Of a stretch of 64,000 nucleotides of DNA, positions 34,193 through 44,794 are shown piece after piece. Both the position numbers and the translations under genes were made by a program. The notes beneath the pieces are model-generated. The model had not been told where the DNA came from and searched no databases. It saw only the letters and a program-made list of their open reading frames with translations. Within the stretch, counting starts at the first letter, position 1; each line of letters opens with the position of its first letter. The DNA comes from Gordius sp. MW1 (taxonomy: Eukaryota > Nematomorpha > Gordioida > Gordea > Gordiidae), in NCBI GenBank assembly GCA_964036665.1, contig OZ038527.1, positions 9,207,835 to 9,271,834 of the forward strand, written 5' to 3'.

Positions 34193-35221
34193 ATGTCTGC
34201 CGATCTTATATTTGCACTATCCCTCGCGTTAGGCATATTTATAATATTGAGCAATGCAGCCATTATCGTATTGTATCTAACTTATAGAGATCTTAGGATC
34301 GCCAGGAATCGCATAATATTTTCCTTAGCCATTGCCGATATGGCCATAGGTATTATAGCCATCCCATTCGCGGCGCATCAATCTTGGCGCAGGGCGTGGT
34401 CATTCGCACCCGAATTATGTTATAGTCACGTTCTTTTAGATGTCATGTTTACACTGGTGAGCCAATTAACCGTAGCCCTTACATCCATTCTAGATATGGC
34501 TTTGGTTTTTGGCGGTGTCCGTTGCCAACTTTCCAAAGTATATTCTAACCGCAACGTAGCTATATTATTGATGCTCAGTTGGCTGGCACCCTTGTCGACA
34601 ATATTAATTCCCGCTATAGTACGACCGGATGAATTAAAACTTTTTCTTGAATGGAATGCGGTACAACCCATCACCGCAAGCGTAGAAAGCGTCGGGACTA
34701 ATCAAACTATCATAATTGAAGCAAATTGTTTACCTAATTTCTCAAAACGTAGGTTTATCGGTATCGTCACCTTTTATTATCACGTTGGTATAGGTCTGAT
34801 AGTTATCTGTTACCTAGCCATTTTCATAAGGCTTTGGCATAGACACGAAACGACAGTTAATAAAGTTGCATCCGTAGTCCCAACCCACACTAATCTATCA
34901 CATACCATTACAAGTAATTATACTACGGGGGCAACTGGGAGGTTTAAAAAAAATACACGGGCGCTTAAATTTACATTTTTTATGGCTATAGTAGCGAGCA
35001 TCTGTTACCTACCAGGATCAATAGTTTTCCTGTTAGCAGCCTTGAACGGACCAACCATGCCTTTGTGGCTCTTTAATTTTGCTGTATGGTTTTCCTACGC
35101 CAAATCAGCTATTAACCCGTTGTTGTACGGGTTCCTAAACGCAAAATTTAAAATTCATATTCAAAAAATTTTCAACAAAAATAGTGAAAATCACACTACA
35201 GCACTTTCAACCAGAAACTAA
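34193..35221 (+). CDS. Class A (rhodopsin-family) G protein-coupled receptor, aminergic-like, intronless
   Basis: The predicted protein has 342 residues, starts at the ATG at 34193 and has seven hydrophobic segments. Family landmarks present: N21 (TM1), LAIAD with D49 (TM2), a Trp in the first extracellular loop (W69), C76 and C179 for the loop disulfide, D83 seven residues after C76 (the amine-binding Asp of aminergic receptors), W130 (TM4) and NPLLY 308-312 (TM7). Unusual: the DRY region at the end of TM3 reads ILDMAL, so the Arg is missing; TM5 lacks its Pro (YYHVGIG); TM6 has CYLP instead of CWxP. The N-terminus is only a few residues long, without glycosylation sites. The frame is open but ATG-less for about 33 codons upstream, so an upstream exon may exist. 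The ligand cannot be inferred. Confidence 0.88.
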   Translation: MSADLIFALSLALGIFIILSNAAIIVLYLTYRDLRIARNRIIFSLAIADMAIGIIAIPFAAHQSWRRAWSFAPELCYSHVLLDVMFTLVSQLTVALTSILDMALVFGGVRCQLSKVYSNRNVAILLMLSWLAPLSTILIPAIVRPDELKLFLEWNAVQPITASVESVGTNQTIIIEANCLPNFSKRRFIGIVTFYYHVGIGLIVICYLAIFIRLWHRHETTVNKVASVVPTHTNLSHTITSNYTTGATGRFKKNTRALKFTFFMAIVASICYLPGSIVFLLAALNGPTMPLWLFNFAVWFSYAKSAINPLLYGFLNAKFKIHIQKIFNKNSENHTTALSTRN

Positions 35222-35341
35222 TAGTTGATTTTCTTTGGAACACATTGGTATTATGATATAAATTACAATCAAATTGATGTAAATATAAATAAGATAAAAA
35301 TAAAATATTATTTTCATTGAGTATTAAATCGTTAGCACGAA

Positions 35342-35490
35342 CATGGGCGTAGTTAGAATTTGATTTAAGGGGGGGGGGGCAATAATAATTCAGGGAAGGA
35401 AAAAATGATTATTTTTTACTCATATTTCACAGAATTTTTGGATTAAAAGGGGGGCAGCCGCCCCTCCCTGCCACCCCCTGGCCGCCCATG
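35342..35490. mobile_element. Short hAT-type MITE, 149 bp
   Basis: It starts CATGGGCGTAGTTAG and ends GGCCGCCCATG. It is flanked by perfect 8-bp duplications AGCACGAA (35334-35341 and 35491-35498). It contains G and C runs. It lies 120 bp past the receptor stop codon. Confidence 0.9.
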
Positions 35491-35499
35491 AGCACGAAT

Positions 35500-36695
35500 T
35501 TTATTTGTAAAAATATGTGATCCCTCTTGCTGATAAATTATAATGACTCAGTTTTTAAATATGTTTTAACATAATATTCTATTTTTCGAAATCGAAAGGT
35601 GGTCTGGTTAATTAAATTAATTGGATTTCTCTCGCCGATAACCAACCATTTCAATTGATTTACTTAATTGCCAAATCTTACATTTTGGCAATATCGATAT
35701 TGTGCAAAATCCTAAACACAACCCGGGGTTATATAATTGATCCCTTTTGAATAAATTTGAAGGAAAAGCGTCGGTGGACACCAACAAATAATTACAGTGT
35801 CTCAAATAAATTTCATTTAAAATAAATTTGAGCCTTTAAAAGTTGTAAATATAACATAAAAAATTATTCCTTTAAGTCAAGGCTTAAATTTTAAATAAAT
35901 AATAACTTTCAAAGTAACGCGTCTTAGAACAACAAATAAAATTTCCTTAAGCATAGTAATATTATAAATAATACTTTTAAATCTATTAATCTTAAGATAA
36001 ACATTAGCCTGAAATATGTGACATAGATTTGTTTCTATGAGAAGTGAATTTTAGTTTCTAAAAAGGTGAATAATCATGGCAATATAAAAATTTTTGATTA
36101 TGCAAAATTAAGACATTAAGCCATTTTTCAATACACGATGAAAGGATTTAAAAAGTTATTTGTCATTTTTTTATCAATGTCGTCAGGTGAGCATTCAAAT
36201 TATCCCTCACTTTTAATTTCTAACTCATCATATAACTACTAGCGACGCTCTTAGAACGGTTGTCTCGAATTAGTGTTTAATTATAAAGGGGCTTTTTATT
36301 TTTTCATTATGGTAAGACCATTCCTATGAACTTCATTAATATTGAACAAGGATTCACATGCAAATCTAAGCCACAGCATCGAAGATCGCATCCTTATAAC
36401 CTTGCACTAATAACACTAGTCAACAAAAAAAAATAACAGGGAAACGGTCAACATATTCCGATAGAGTTTTTTATGGTGAACACAAATATGTTTTTTGTTT
36501 TTTTTCCTATACGTCACGTTTTTTAGATATTTCGCATAGTTGCGAAAATGACCGTTTTTGACCCTTTTCGATGCTCAATAGAGCGATATTAAATGGCTAA
36601 AAAATAATTTTTAAACCTCTAAGAGTGGTAGAACCAACTTAAGGTAAAACATGGAAAAATGATTTTTTCCCTATTGTTTTTACTTTTTTCTTATG
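35500..36695. other. Intergenic, no firm gene
   Basis: AT-rich sequence. One point of note is 36138-36186: ATG followed by a signal-peptide-like start (MKGFKKLFVIFLSMSS) and a strong donor CAGGTGAGC. It could be a first exon of a secreted protein, but no partner exon was found. Confidence 0.4.
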
Positions 36696-36699
36696 TTTT

Positions 36700-36805
36700 A
36701 ATTTTCGGACGGGCCCGGGCGGGCACGCTGATAAGATTCGAACAATTCGGGCATGCCAAAAAATTTTTTAAATTAATTTTCCTCGAAAAAAGAAAAATTC
36801 GCTTA
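36700..36805 (+). mobile_element. Fragment of the CAGAGGTCAG hAT family, left side
   Basis: TTCGGACGGGCCCGGGCGGG through GAAAAATTCGCT matches 17455-17560. It lacks the terminus and stops where the family's transposase remnant would begin. Confidence 0.75.
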
Positions 36806-37121
36806 TAAACAATTTGGGCCATAATAAAGTTGATTAGATTGTTTTCTATCGCTTAAATCCTTCCTTATCGTACGTTTATATAATGTCCTAAATCCTAATT
36901 TTAACTTCTTCAGAATTAAATTTTATTTTATTTCGAATAAATTAGTTTAACTGGTTTATCTCAAGATCAAAAATTTTTAATTTTCATATTATATTATAAA
37001 AGAATAAAATGACGTATCAAAAAAACATCTATTAAAATAAATATATTTATATATTAAGATAAATAGATTTATAAAAGTAAAATTTCTTTTAATTGATAAA
37101 TGACAAAATTTATTATTTTAA

Positions 37122-38770
37122 CTAGTGGCGTAAATGACAGGGGGGGGGGGGGGGGGAACGGGAAATTCCCCCCGCAGATTTTTTATGAAAAAAATATTTT
37201 AGATCTAAAGCTTATATTTTATAGTTGTGCAACGTAACTGACCAAGTTAATTATTTATAATGACTTTCTTAATGTTTTATACCAGATTTTATAATTTTAA
37301 TGTTGAAATAAAAATGTTTTAAAATTTTTTGGATTTATACTTTACTAGCTGTGCCCGGCCAAGCGTTGCTTTGGCTTAGTTTTTAATCACTAAATAATTA
37401 GTAAATATTAGTAGGACATATATGAATAAATTTAGGTCGGCTGTAAGAGAGTTTATGATATAAAAAATATAATGCTATATTATTGAAATAAATATTATTT
37501 AATTTGATAATAGGAAAAGACATATTTATTTATAATTTAATAGATTTGTAACAGTTTAAAATACTTATAAGGTATTTGTTAATTTTATAAGTTAAATTGT
37601 GAGGTGGTTAACGATAATATGCATAATTGGGTGACAAAATGTATCACGGGAGGGTTACGGCTGTCGCAGGTCGATGAAAATTATATATATAAACCATCTA
37701 GGATGCTATGGCAATGATCTGATCAAATTTGGTGGCAATCGGTCGAGAATTTTAGAAGTTATTAAAGGACAAAGAAAACGGAGTTACATTTTTTTATATA
37801 ATTAAACATGTAATAATATTAAGAATTCATCGTTGAAACTACAAAATATATTAGAAATCTATTAATTGCTCTGTTATCGGGATTTAAAAAATTTACCTTG
37901 ATTAAAGGCCTTTATACGTTATTTTCATATTTGATAATTAGAAATATTTTCAATTATATTAATTGGGTAATGTAAAACTTATTAATTTTAACGCTAATCA
38001 AATAAGTGTAGAAAATATATTTATTCTAGAAACTTTTAAACTTGTAGCTTTTACATTCTCGAAACCCCTTATTAGGTTTAGACGCGATAGTGTACCAGGG
38101 AAAGCTAAGTTCGATGTATCATAGTATGTAAATTTAACTGAAAATTGAAAATGAAGTTTGAACATATAAAAAACTGACGTTAGAAATCTTTTTAAAAAAT
38201 ATATATACAATCTCATAATTACCTTTTAAGCCATGGAAAAAAGAATTAAAATTATCCAAGAATGAAAGAAATTTTATTTATTTCAGGTTTAATTGATAAA
38301 TTTTATGTTGTCACGTTAACCGTTCTCGAAAACTAATAAACCGATTTGGCTCGAACAAATCTTAAAACATGCTCCGGAGTGTCAGGAATAAACTGTGAAA
38401 TTTTGAGCCAAATCGATCTGGTAGTTTTTACAAAAGTTGAGAATCAGGCACTAAACCGTTCTCGAAAACTACTGGACCGATTTGGCTCGAACAAATCTTA
38501 AAACATGATCCGGAGTTTGGGGAATAAACTGTGAAATTTTGAGCCAAATCGGTCCGGTAGTTCTCCAAAATTGGTGGCGGCATATATATATATACATACA
38601 TACATAGTTTCATTTTTATATATAAGATAGTTGTGCAACTTAACTGACCTTAATTACTTATAATGACTTTCTATATATACCAGATTTTATAATTTTGACG
38701 TTGAAATAAAAATGTTATAAAATTTTTTGGAAATTCCCCCCCCCCTGAGAGATAATCCTGGCTACGCGCC
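37122..38770. mobile_element. Composite repeat with CTAGTGGCGTA-like ends and an internal insert
   Basis: Outer ends resemble hAT-type termini (CTAGTGGCGTA plus a G run; a C run plus CTGGCTACGCGCCTG), but target duplication is weak. A 115-bp direct repeat (37213-37340 and 38627-38735) brackets an insert. The insert starts CTAGCTGTGCCCGGCCAAGC (37346) and ends TTATATATAAGATA (about 38630), start and end features of a repeat type seen in many invertebrates. No coding capacity was recognised. Confidence 0.6.
38319..38575 (+). repeat. Tandem duplication, period about 136 bp
   Basis: Two units start ACCGTTCTCGAAAACTA and share CCGATTTGGCTCGAACAAAT and TGAGCCAAATCG. Each unit is itself partly self-complementary (CGATTTGGCTC against GAGCCAAATCG), so both can fold as hairpins. 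Confidence 0.85.
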
Positions 38771-38869
38771 TGTACTCTATTACTATGGAAGAAACCATTT
38801 TACTCTCTGGTAGTAAATTATTTTCTTACATTTTTATCGCGCTCGCAAATGCTACCCCCCCCCCCCCCC

Positions 38870-39081
38870 CCCATGTTAAATCTTTGTCCCACTCCATTTC
38901 TTTCAGATACCCAGCTACGTTTGGAAAGGATTGGATTATTTATATTTATGTAGCCATTTCATTGTTCGTTTCGTTCGCAATACACTACACAACACACACA
39001 TGTGTGCCGTCTAGACTTAAAACAAAGGCCCATGCCATTTTCTAACAAAGCGCGCGCATATAAGTGTTAAATTCTAATTAA
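38870..39081 (+). repeat. Repeat segment that received the piggyBac insertion
   Basis: It is related to 1861-2100 and 21590-21810 (ATTGTTCG, GTGCCGTCTAGACTT, AAGTGTTAAATTCTAA). The repeat continues after the piggyBac element at 40851 (ATTAAATTTTTTAAC), showing the insertion split it. Confidence 0.7.
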
Positions 39082-40850
39082 CCCTCCATCGTACCTATGG
39101 GGTCTGACCATAGACTATAGTCTATGGGTCTGACAGACCCCACGAAAGTTATAATTTAACATAAACAGTTTAAGATTTAGAGATCTGGTTTTTTTAGAGT
39201 TTTCCTAAATATACAAAAGCTACATTCCCTGTAAATTTCATTCGATTTACTCCAATACTTTTTGGATATAAGCGTTTGGGGTCCAATAGACCCCATAAGG
39301 CAAGTTAAGAAAATTTTTTTGTTTTGGCCAAAAAAATTTTTTCATTTTTTTACTTAAAAATAGTAATTTAAACATGTATATAACATTTGAAATGAATAAT
39401 GTACTCAAATTTTTGAATTATTGATGTTCATGTGGAGCTATTTTTAGTAATTTTTGTAATCAGCTGTTATGAATTGTGCAATATACGATTGTTTAAAATC
39501 TTCTAGTTCCTGTTCTGACTCAGATGGTAATAATAAAATTATAATGTTACAATTAGTTAGATGACTTTGTGTTATCATCAAGTGAAGAAGATGATTTAAT
39601 TGAGAGTGATATTGAAAGTGATTTAGATGAAGGCCCAGAAACAATAAATGCAGAATTGGCTAAAACCAAATATTTATATGGTATAAAAAACAAATATTTT
39701 TTATATTTTTAAATAGGAAAGGATGGATCAAAATGGAGCAAACTATGCTTTCCATTAAAAAAAACTAGGTCACATAATATCATCACATGTTTACCAGGAG
39801 TCAAGAATATAGGGAAAAGAGCCATGTCTGCTCTGAATTGTTTTCAACATTTTTTTACTCAAGATTTTAATTCAATAATCATAAAGTATACAAACCAAAA
39901 AATACAAACTCTTAATTCACAACAAATGGAGCAAAATAATTTGATAACTTTAGAGGAATCCATGCCCTGCTCGGAATCTTACTTCTACTCGGAATTTTTA
40001 AATCAAATCATCAAGACTTATCAGACCTATGGGGGCAAGATGGATATGGCATTCAAATTCTTAGAGCCATTATGCCAGTTAAAAGATTCAGGCATCTACT
40101 AAGGGTGCTCAGGTTTGATGATTCCTGCACGAGGAATGATAGAAAGATCTATGACAAGGCCACCCATATTAGGGATCTCCTTGAAATTTTTAACAAAAAT
40201 ATACAAGCAACATATTCTCCCAGCCAATATATGACAATTGATGAGATGTTACCTGCATTTAAAGGGAGATGCCCCGTCTAACAAGACAACGTTGAAGAAA
40301 ATCCCGAACCAAGATCTGATAAAAAACGAAGATGTTCCAGTTGCCGCCGCAACCGAGATGTAAAAACAAGATTTTTGTGCAATTCTTGTCAAAACCCGCT
40401 CTGTTCTGGTCACATTGTAATGTTGTGTGAAAAATGCAGTGAAAAAAACGAAAAATAAAACACCTATTTTTAAAGTCTTCTATTTTTTTCTGTATAATCA
40501 TTTTATCGTGAAATTATGTTTTTTTATATTTTTTAAACCTTCTTTTAATAAAAAAACATTTACTTTTTATATTTTTGACGAATTGTTTAGAATCTGTGAC
40601 AAAAATAAAACATGTCACTTTATATTTTATGAATTTTATTCATGTTTAGTAAATTGCATATAATTTTTAAATTAATATTTATAATCAAAATTTTTTTTCT
40701 ACAAACCTACAAGAGGCTTTAATAAACTTATATTTAAAATTAGAGAACTTTTTCTTTAATGGTATTAAAGCTACGATCATTTTAATACTGGGGTCTATTA
40801 GACCCCATAAGTCATTCTGGGAGAGTAATTTCTATAGATACGATGGAGGG
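39082..40850 (+). mobile_element. piggyBac-type transposon, internally deleted
   Basis: Inverted termini are CCCTCCATCGTACCTATGGG (39082) and the complement of CCCTCCATCGTATCTA ending at 40850. Each is flanked by TTAA (39078-39081 and 40851-40854), the obligatory piggyBac target. Subterminal GGGGTCTG/AGACCCC words form nested hairpins near both ends. It encodes only parts of a transposase. Confidence 0.93.
39555..40458 (+). pseudogene. piggyBac transposase remnant lacking most of its catalytic core
   Basis: The acidic N-terminus (SSSEEDDLIESDIESDLDEG) is joined over a 36-nt intron (39681-39716) to KDGSKWSKLCFPLKKTRSHN. Then come MSALNCFQHFF and PVKRFRHLLRVLRFDD, and TIDEMLPAFKGRCP with the first catalytic Asp. 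Immediately after GRCP the sequence jumps to the C-terminal Cys-rich finger (CSSCRRNRDVKTRFLCNSC, CSGH, CEKC). The segment that should carry the second and third catalytic Asp residues is deleted, and a frame change lies near 40060. It is therefore non-functional but may still bear the DNA-binding tail. Confidence 0.9.
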
Positions 40851-40894
40851 TTAATTAAATTTTTTAACAACTAAAAATTCGTATTTTTTTTCCA

Positions 40895-41342
40895 TAGTAA
40901 TTATGAATAATAAAATATTGTCATCTTTGTTCTGATCAACATGCCATTATTTAATGCTTATTTTGTAATAGTAATTAAAAATTTTTGGATTGGATAATTT
41001 CTAGTCTAACGGGCAATTTTTATTAATAAGGCCGGGCAGCCTAATGGTTTGGGCATGGCTGAGCGGACACTTAGAAGGGTTCAGGCGGGGAATTTAGTTA
41101 AAAATTTGGACCGGGCTGGGTTCGGGCAGAAAATTTTTAACAAATCCGACCTCTGTTTGGGACCTTATAAATTCGGGACTAACAGGCAAATTTAATATTT
41201 CGGGCCGGGCAATTCGGGCAGCTTTAACGATTCGGGCGGGCTCGGGCGGACACTTAGATGGGTTCAGGCGGGCTCGGGCGGGCAGATTAATTATAAAATC
41301 GGGCCGGGTTCGGGCAGAAAAATTCTAACAAATCTGACCTCT
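40895..41342 (+). mobile_element. Fragment of the CAGAGGTCAG hAT family, right side
   Basis: It starts within the family's 3' region (ATGAATAATAAAATATTGTC, as at 17881) and runs through the GCCGGGC arrays to the intact right terminus AAATCTGACCTCTG (41329-41342). It preserves the duplicated terminal region seen in 17385-18318. The expected 8-bp duplication cannot be checked because the left end is missing. Confidence 0.85.
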
Positions 41343-41344
41343 GG

Positions 41345-41745
41345 TATGTATGTGTGTATGTATGTATGTATGTATGTATGTATGTATGTATGTATGTATG
41401 TATGTATGTATGTATGTATGTATGTATGTATGTATGTATGTATGTATGTATGTATGTATGTATGTATGTATGTATGTATGTATGTATGTATGTATGTATG
41501 TATGTATGTATGTATGTATGTATGTATGTATGTATGTATGTATGTATGTATGTATGTATGTATGTATGTATGTATGTATGTATGTATGTATGTATGTATG
41601 TATGTATGTATGTATGTATGTATGTATGTATGTATGTATGTATGTATGTATGTATGTATGTATGTATGTATGTATGTATGTATGTATGTATGTATGTATG
41701 TATGTATGTATGTATGTATGTATGTATGTATGTATGTATGTATAT
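41345..41745 (+). repeat. TATG/TGTA microsatellite, about 100 units
   Basis: The tetranucleotide repeats almost perfectly for about 400 bp; the only interruptions are near the ends (TGTGTG at 41350, TATATATG at 41740). It begins directly after a transposon terminus. The Tyr-Val-Cys-Met and Ile-His-Thr-Tyr open frames it creates are not genes. Confidence 0.98.
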
Positions 41746-42190
41746 ATGTGGACAAGGGCTAAATTCTGAAACTACCTGCCCGATTCGCGCGAAACTTTAC
41801 CCCAGCGTTTCTTTCAGAAAAAATGCTACGAGGGGGGGGGGGTATTTTCAACTTTTGGGGGGGGGGTAAAAATTTTTTTAACTGTTAAACCATTTTCTAT
41901 AATATTTACTGATTTTTATTGGGGACATAAGTGATATATAAAAAGATACATACACGCATAATCATTAAATAAATACATGTAATATTATAACGGGCAAGTG
42001 TTCTATAGACAAAAAAAGATCTTTTTTATATGCTTGCAAGCAAATTATCATTAGTTAATATACATTTAAAATGACCAATATTTTGTTAGTAATATAAATA
42101 TAAATACCAACCTTTTGATTATAACATTGAATGGAACAAACCAGAGTTTTTTCTACAGAACAATTATTCACATCTTCACCTGTTGCATAA
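41746..42190. other. No gene seen; G-run cluster
   Basis: 41830-41870 holds two runs of 10 G separated by TATTTTCAACTTTT. The rest is AT-rich. Confidence 0.5.
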
Positions 42191-42194
42191 TTAA

Positions 42195-42640
42195 AATTAT
42201 TCCAAATCAAATCATATTTACCATTTTTTTATTAGGCTTTTCCTTTTTACTAAAGTAGTGTAAAGAGTACTTTTATATTTACCATTTGCAATTCAAAATA
42301 AGCATATTATATCAATAAAAAACAAACAATAGAATCTATTATTAATAATAATTCTTTTTAAGTTTATAAGTAAGATAGTGATTTAATAATTATAAAAGCA
42401 TTTATTTATGTTTATTTACCTATTTATATTTTTTAATGAAAGATAATTTTTAACTTTCATTTTCAAGATTGTACAAAATGCCTATTAAAAACTCGTTTAA
42501 AGTAGGGTTCACAGATGTTAAAAAATGACGTCTATGAATGATTTTCACCTTATTTGTAAAAAAATAATTTCGCCAATTTTATATTTTTTTATTGACAAAT
42601 TAAAATAATTTATTGAATTTCAATTTTAGCCTATTAATAT
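42195..42640 (+). repeat. Dispersed repeat R1, second copy
   Basis: It matches 9945-10380 closely in order and sequence (ATTATATCAATAAAAAACAA, GGGTTCACAGATGTTAAAAA), but lacks the GC hairpin end. Confidence 0.8.
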
Positions 42641-42959
42641 CTACTATTTTAATTTGAAACATAGCCGTAACTAGGATTTCCTCATGGGTGGGGTTAGAAA
42701 ATTTTCAAGGTGAAATTTTTTTGTAACTATTTTTAAAAGTTTTTCCCCTAACAGTTTAAAGTGACAATAGCGTAAAAATAATTAAATACTAAAAGTCAAA
42801 TTCCAACAAATATTTGTATTAAATATACAATATAAATATGATATAAATTGAAAATCAATATCGACGATTTTTAGATAGAAAGGCATTTACAAAATCTTCA
42901 GTTTCAGGGGTACATTGCCTGTGTACATATAGCAACGTTAATCCGGTAGCCTACATTGA

Positions 42960-44180
42960 AAATTAATAAAACAATTTAGTTTACCTTTCTTGTCCAATTG
43001 TGCTTCTAAGATATGTTTTAAGTCTTTTTGGCACTGTAAAACACCGCTCATTAGAGCACGTTGTCACAGGTTAGGTTGCTAGAATATGGTAAAGAGTTTT
43101 AATATTAAGATAAAGATTAAGTTTAGAAGCATGATCGGATAAGGTATCTAATGCATTACTGGGTAATTTTTCTGGATTGGAGTCTTTAAACGATGAATAC
43201 CACGATTTAATATCGGATTTAAACTGCTCTTCTAATCCTTCAAGATCATCTCCATAAAATTTTGCTAATATTAAGAAATTACTTAATATTTAAGGGGTGA
43301 GTTGAACGGGGAATTTAATAAACAGGGTATCAAATCCCATAAGTATTTATTGGTTTTTAGTGAATCGTTCATCTAAAACAGATTCCAAAAAGGGATTATA
43401 CAATGAGATCCTGTATTAGGCTTCGGGGCATGTTTTCTCTGTATTTGACCTTAATGTTTGAAGGGACGTCCTTCTAGGAATAGTGATGAAAAAATCATGA
43501 CTATTTCCAAATGTTGAAACATTGGTAAAAATAGTTTTAAACTCCTTTTATGAATTTTTACGCAAATATTTGATTTGGCAAATAGCATTTTCGGCGGCAT
43601 ACATTGCCTGTGATAGATCGATGTTAATTCTTTGTAAATAGTTGTTAAGATGTATTGTATAAGAAAAGTCTGGTTTCAACATAAAGGGGACAACCAAAAT
43701 TGGCCTTGTTTCAATGATGAAAGTAGTATCGTTGCATTCGATGATGATTTTACATCATTTCATTCACAAACCTTCTCGAGCGTAGTAAAAATAGCTTCTT
43801 TGAATTCATAAAATCTTTTAACAGCATTATGTTATTGTGACCACCTTGTTTCACAAAGTGTTGTTAATTTAGATGATTTTGGATTAGCTGACAATGAGAG
43901 CAATACAGAGTTTAACAGATTTTATTATTTTGGAGAAGTTATAAAATCAACAATCTTTTTGATAACATCTTTTATATAAAACAATTTAAAAATAAAAACA
44001 ATCTTAATCTTACCTATACAAATCTTAATGTTGGGAAACTTGCAAGAATCTTTAATTGCTAAATTCAAATTGTGCGATGCACAATGAATTTATATAGCCT
44101 AAGGGCATACATTTTTAAACAAAGTCTGTAACCCATTTTTAATGCCACTCATCGCCGGGGCTTTAGTTTATATAATTTTC
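42960..44180 (-). pseudogene. hAT transposase pseudogene
   Basis: Minus-strand fragments in the expected order: PAMSGIKNGLQTLFKNVCP and AIYIHCASHNLNLAIKDSC (about 44160-44030), LCETRWSQ and HNAVKRFYEFKEAIFTTLEK (about 43860-43780), then VTTCSNERCFTVPKRLKTYL, RSTIGQ (about 43075-42990). The last is the dimerisation motif. Many stops and frame changes intervene. The same order of motifs is found in ZMYM1-like hAT proteins, but the sequence is clearly different from that of copies A and B. Confidence 0.8.
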
Positions 44181-44455
44181 CTATTACCCTGATCTCTAAT
44201 CGTTAGTGTTTGGTTCCTCTTCCTCTTCTTCTCTTACTGAATTAGTACTATCATTTTTTAAACTAAGAACAAATAGCAAATTACCCTGATCACTGATTGC
44301 TAGTGTTTTTTCATCTTTTTCTTTTGGTTCTTTTACAGACTTAAAATTTTCAAATTTTGAAAAGCAAGACTCTAGAATCTAAAGTAAATTAAAATAATTT
44401 GTAAATCTTGGCTACTAATTGTTTCCTTTGCAAAGTTAATTTTTTAGGAAAGGAG

Positions 44456-44595
44456 GGTGCTCTATCAACTCGCCGAAAACCATCTCGCCGAATTTAATGT
44501 CCCAGGGTTAAAAAATGTCCCCCATTCAACCAATCACAAAATGTCCCAATGTGATTCGGCGAGATGGTTTTCGGCAAGTTGACGGGCCACCTTTT
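44456..44595. mobile_element. Foldback MITE
   Basis: Arms of about 38 bp are inverted: CAACTCGCCGAAAACCATCT, CGCCGAAT on the left and ATTCGGCGAGATGG, TTTTCGGCAAGTTGACGGGC on the right. About 55 bp of spacer lies between, containing AAAATGTCCC twice. Target duplication is not clear. Confidence 0.8.
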
Positions 44596-44794
44596 AATTC
44601 AAATTTCAAATTTTTTTATAAATTTTGAACTTAAAAAAATAGAAATAAAAGCAACGAAAAACTTAATAACACTTCAAAAATAATTTATAATTATCAATAA
44701 TATTTGTGTGCAAATACAATATAAAAATTATATAAATTGAAAATCGGGGTTCTAACCTGAAAACAACCCCCTCCCTATGCCAATGATTTAAAAC

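Larger units (their letters stand above)
42661..44775 (-). mobile_element. Third hAT relic (family distinct from copies A and B)
   Basis: The left boundary CATAGCCGTAACTAGG resembles the inverted GCGTAGCTAGG-type terminus; the right boundary near CCCCCTCCCTATG is less sure, and no target duplication was found. It includes a degenerate transposase on the minus strand and a nested 140-bp foldback element (44456-44595). Confidence 0.6.

Noticed and set aside
41291-41869. Long open frames of repeated Met-Tyr-Val-Cys or Ile-His-Thr-Tyr
   Set aside because: They are translations of the tetranucleotide microsatellite in all frames; a TATG array has no stop codon, so open length means nothing.
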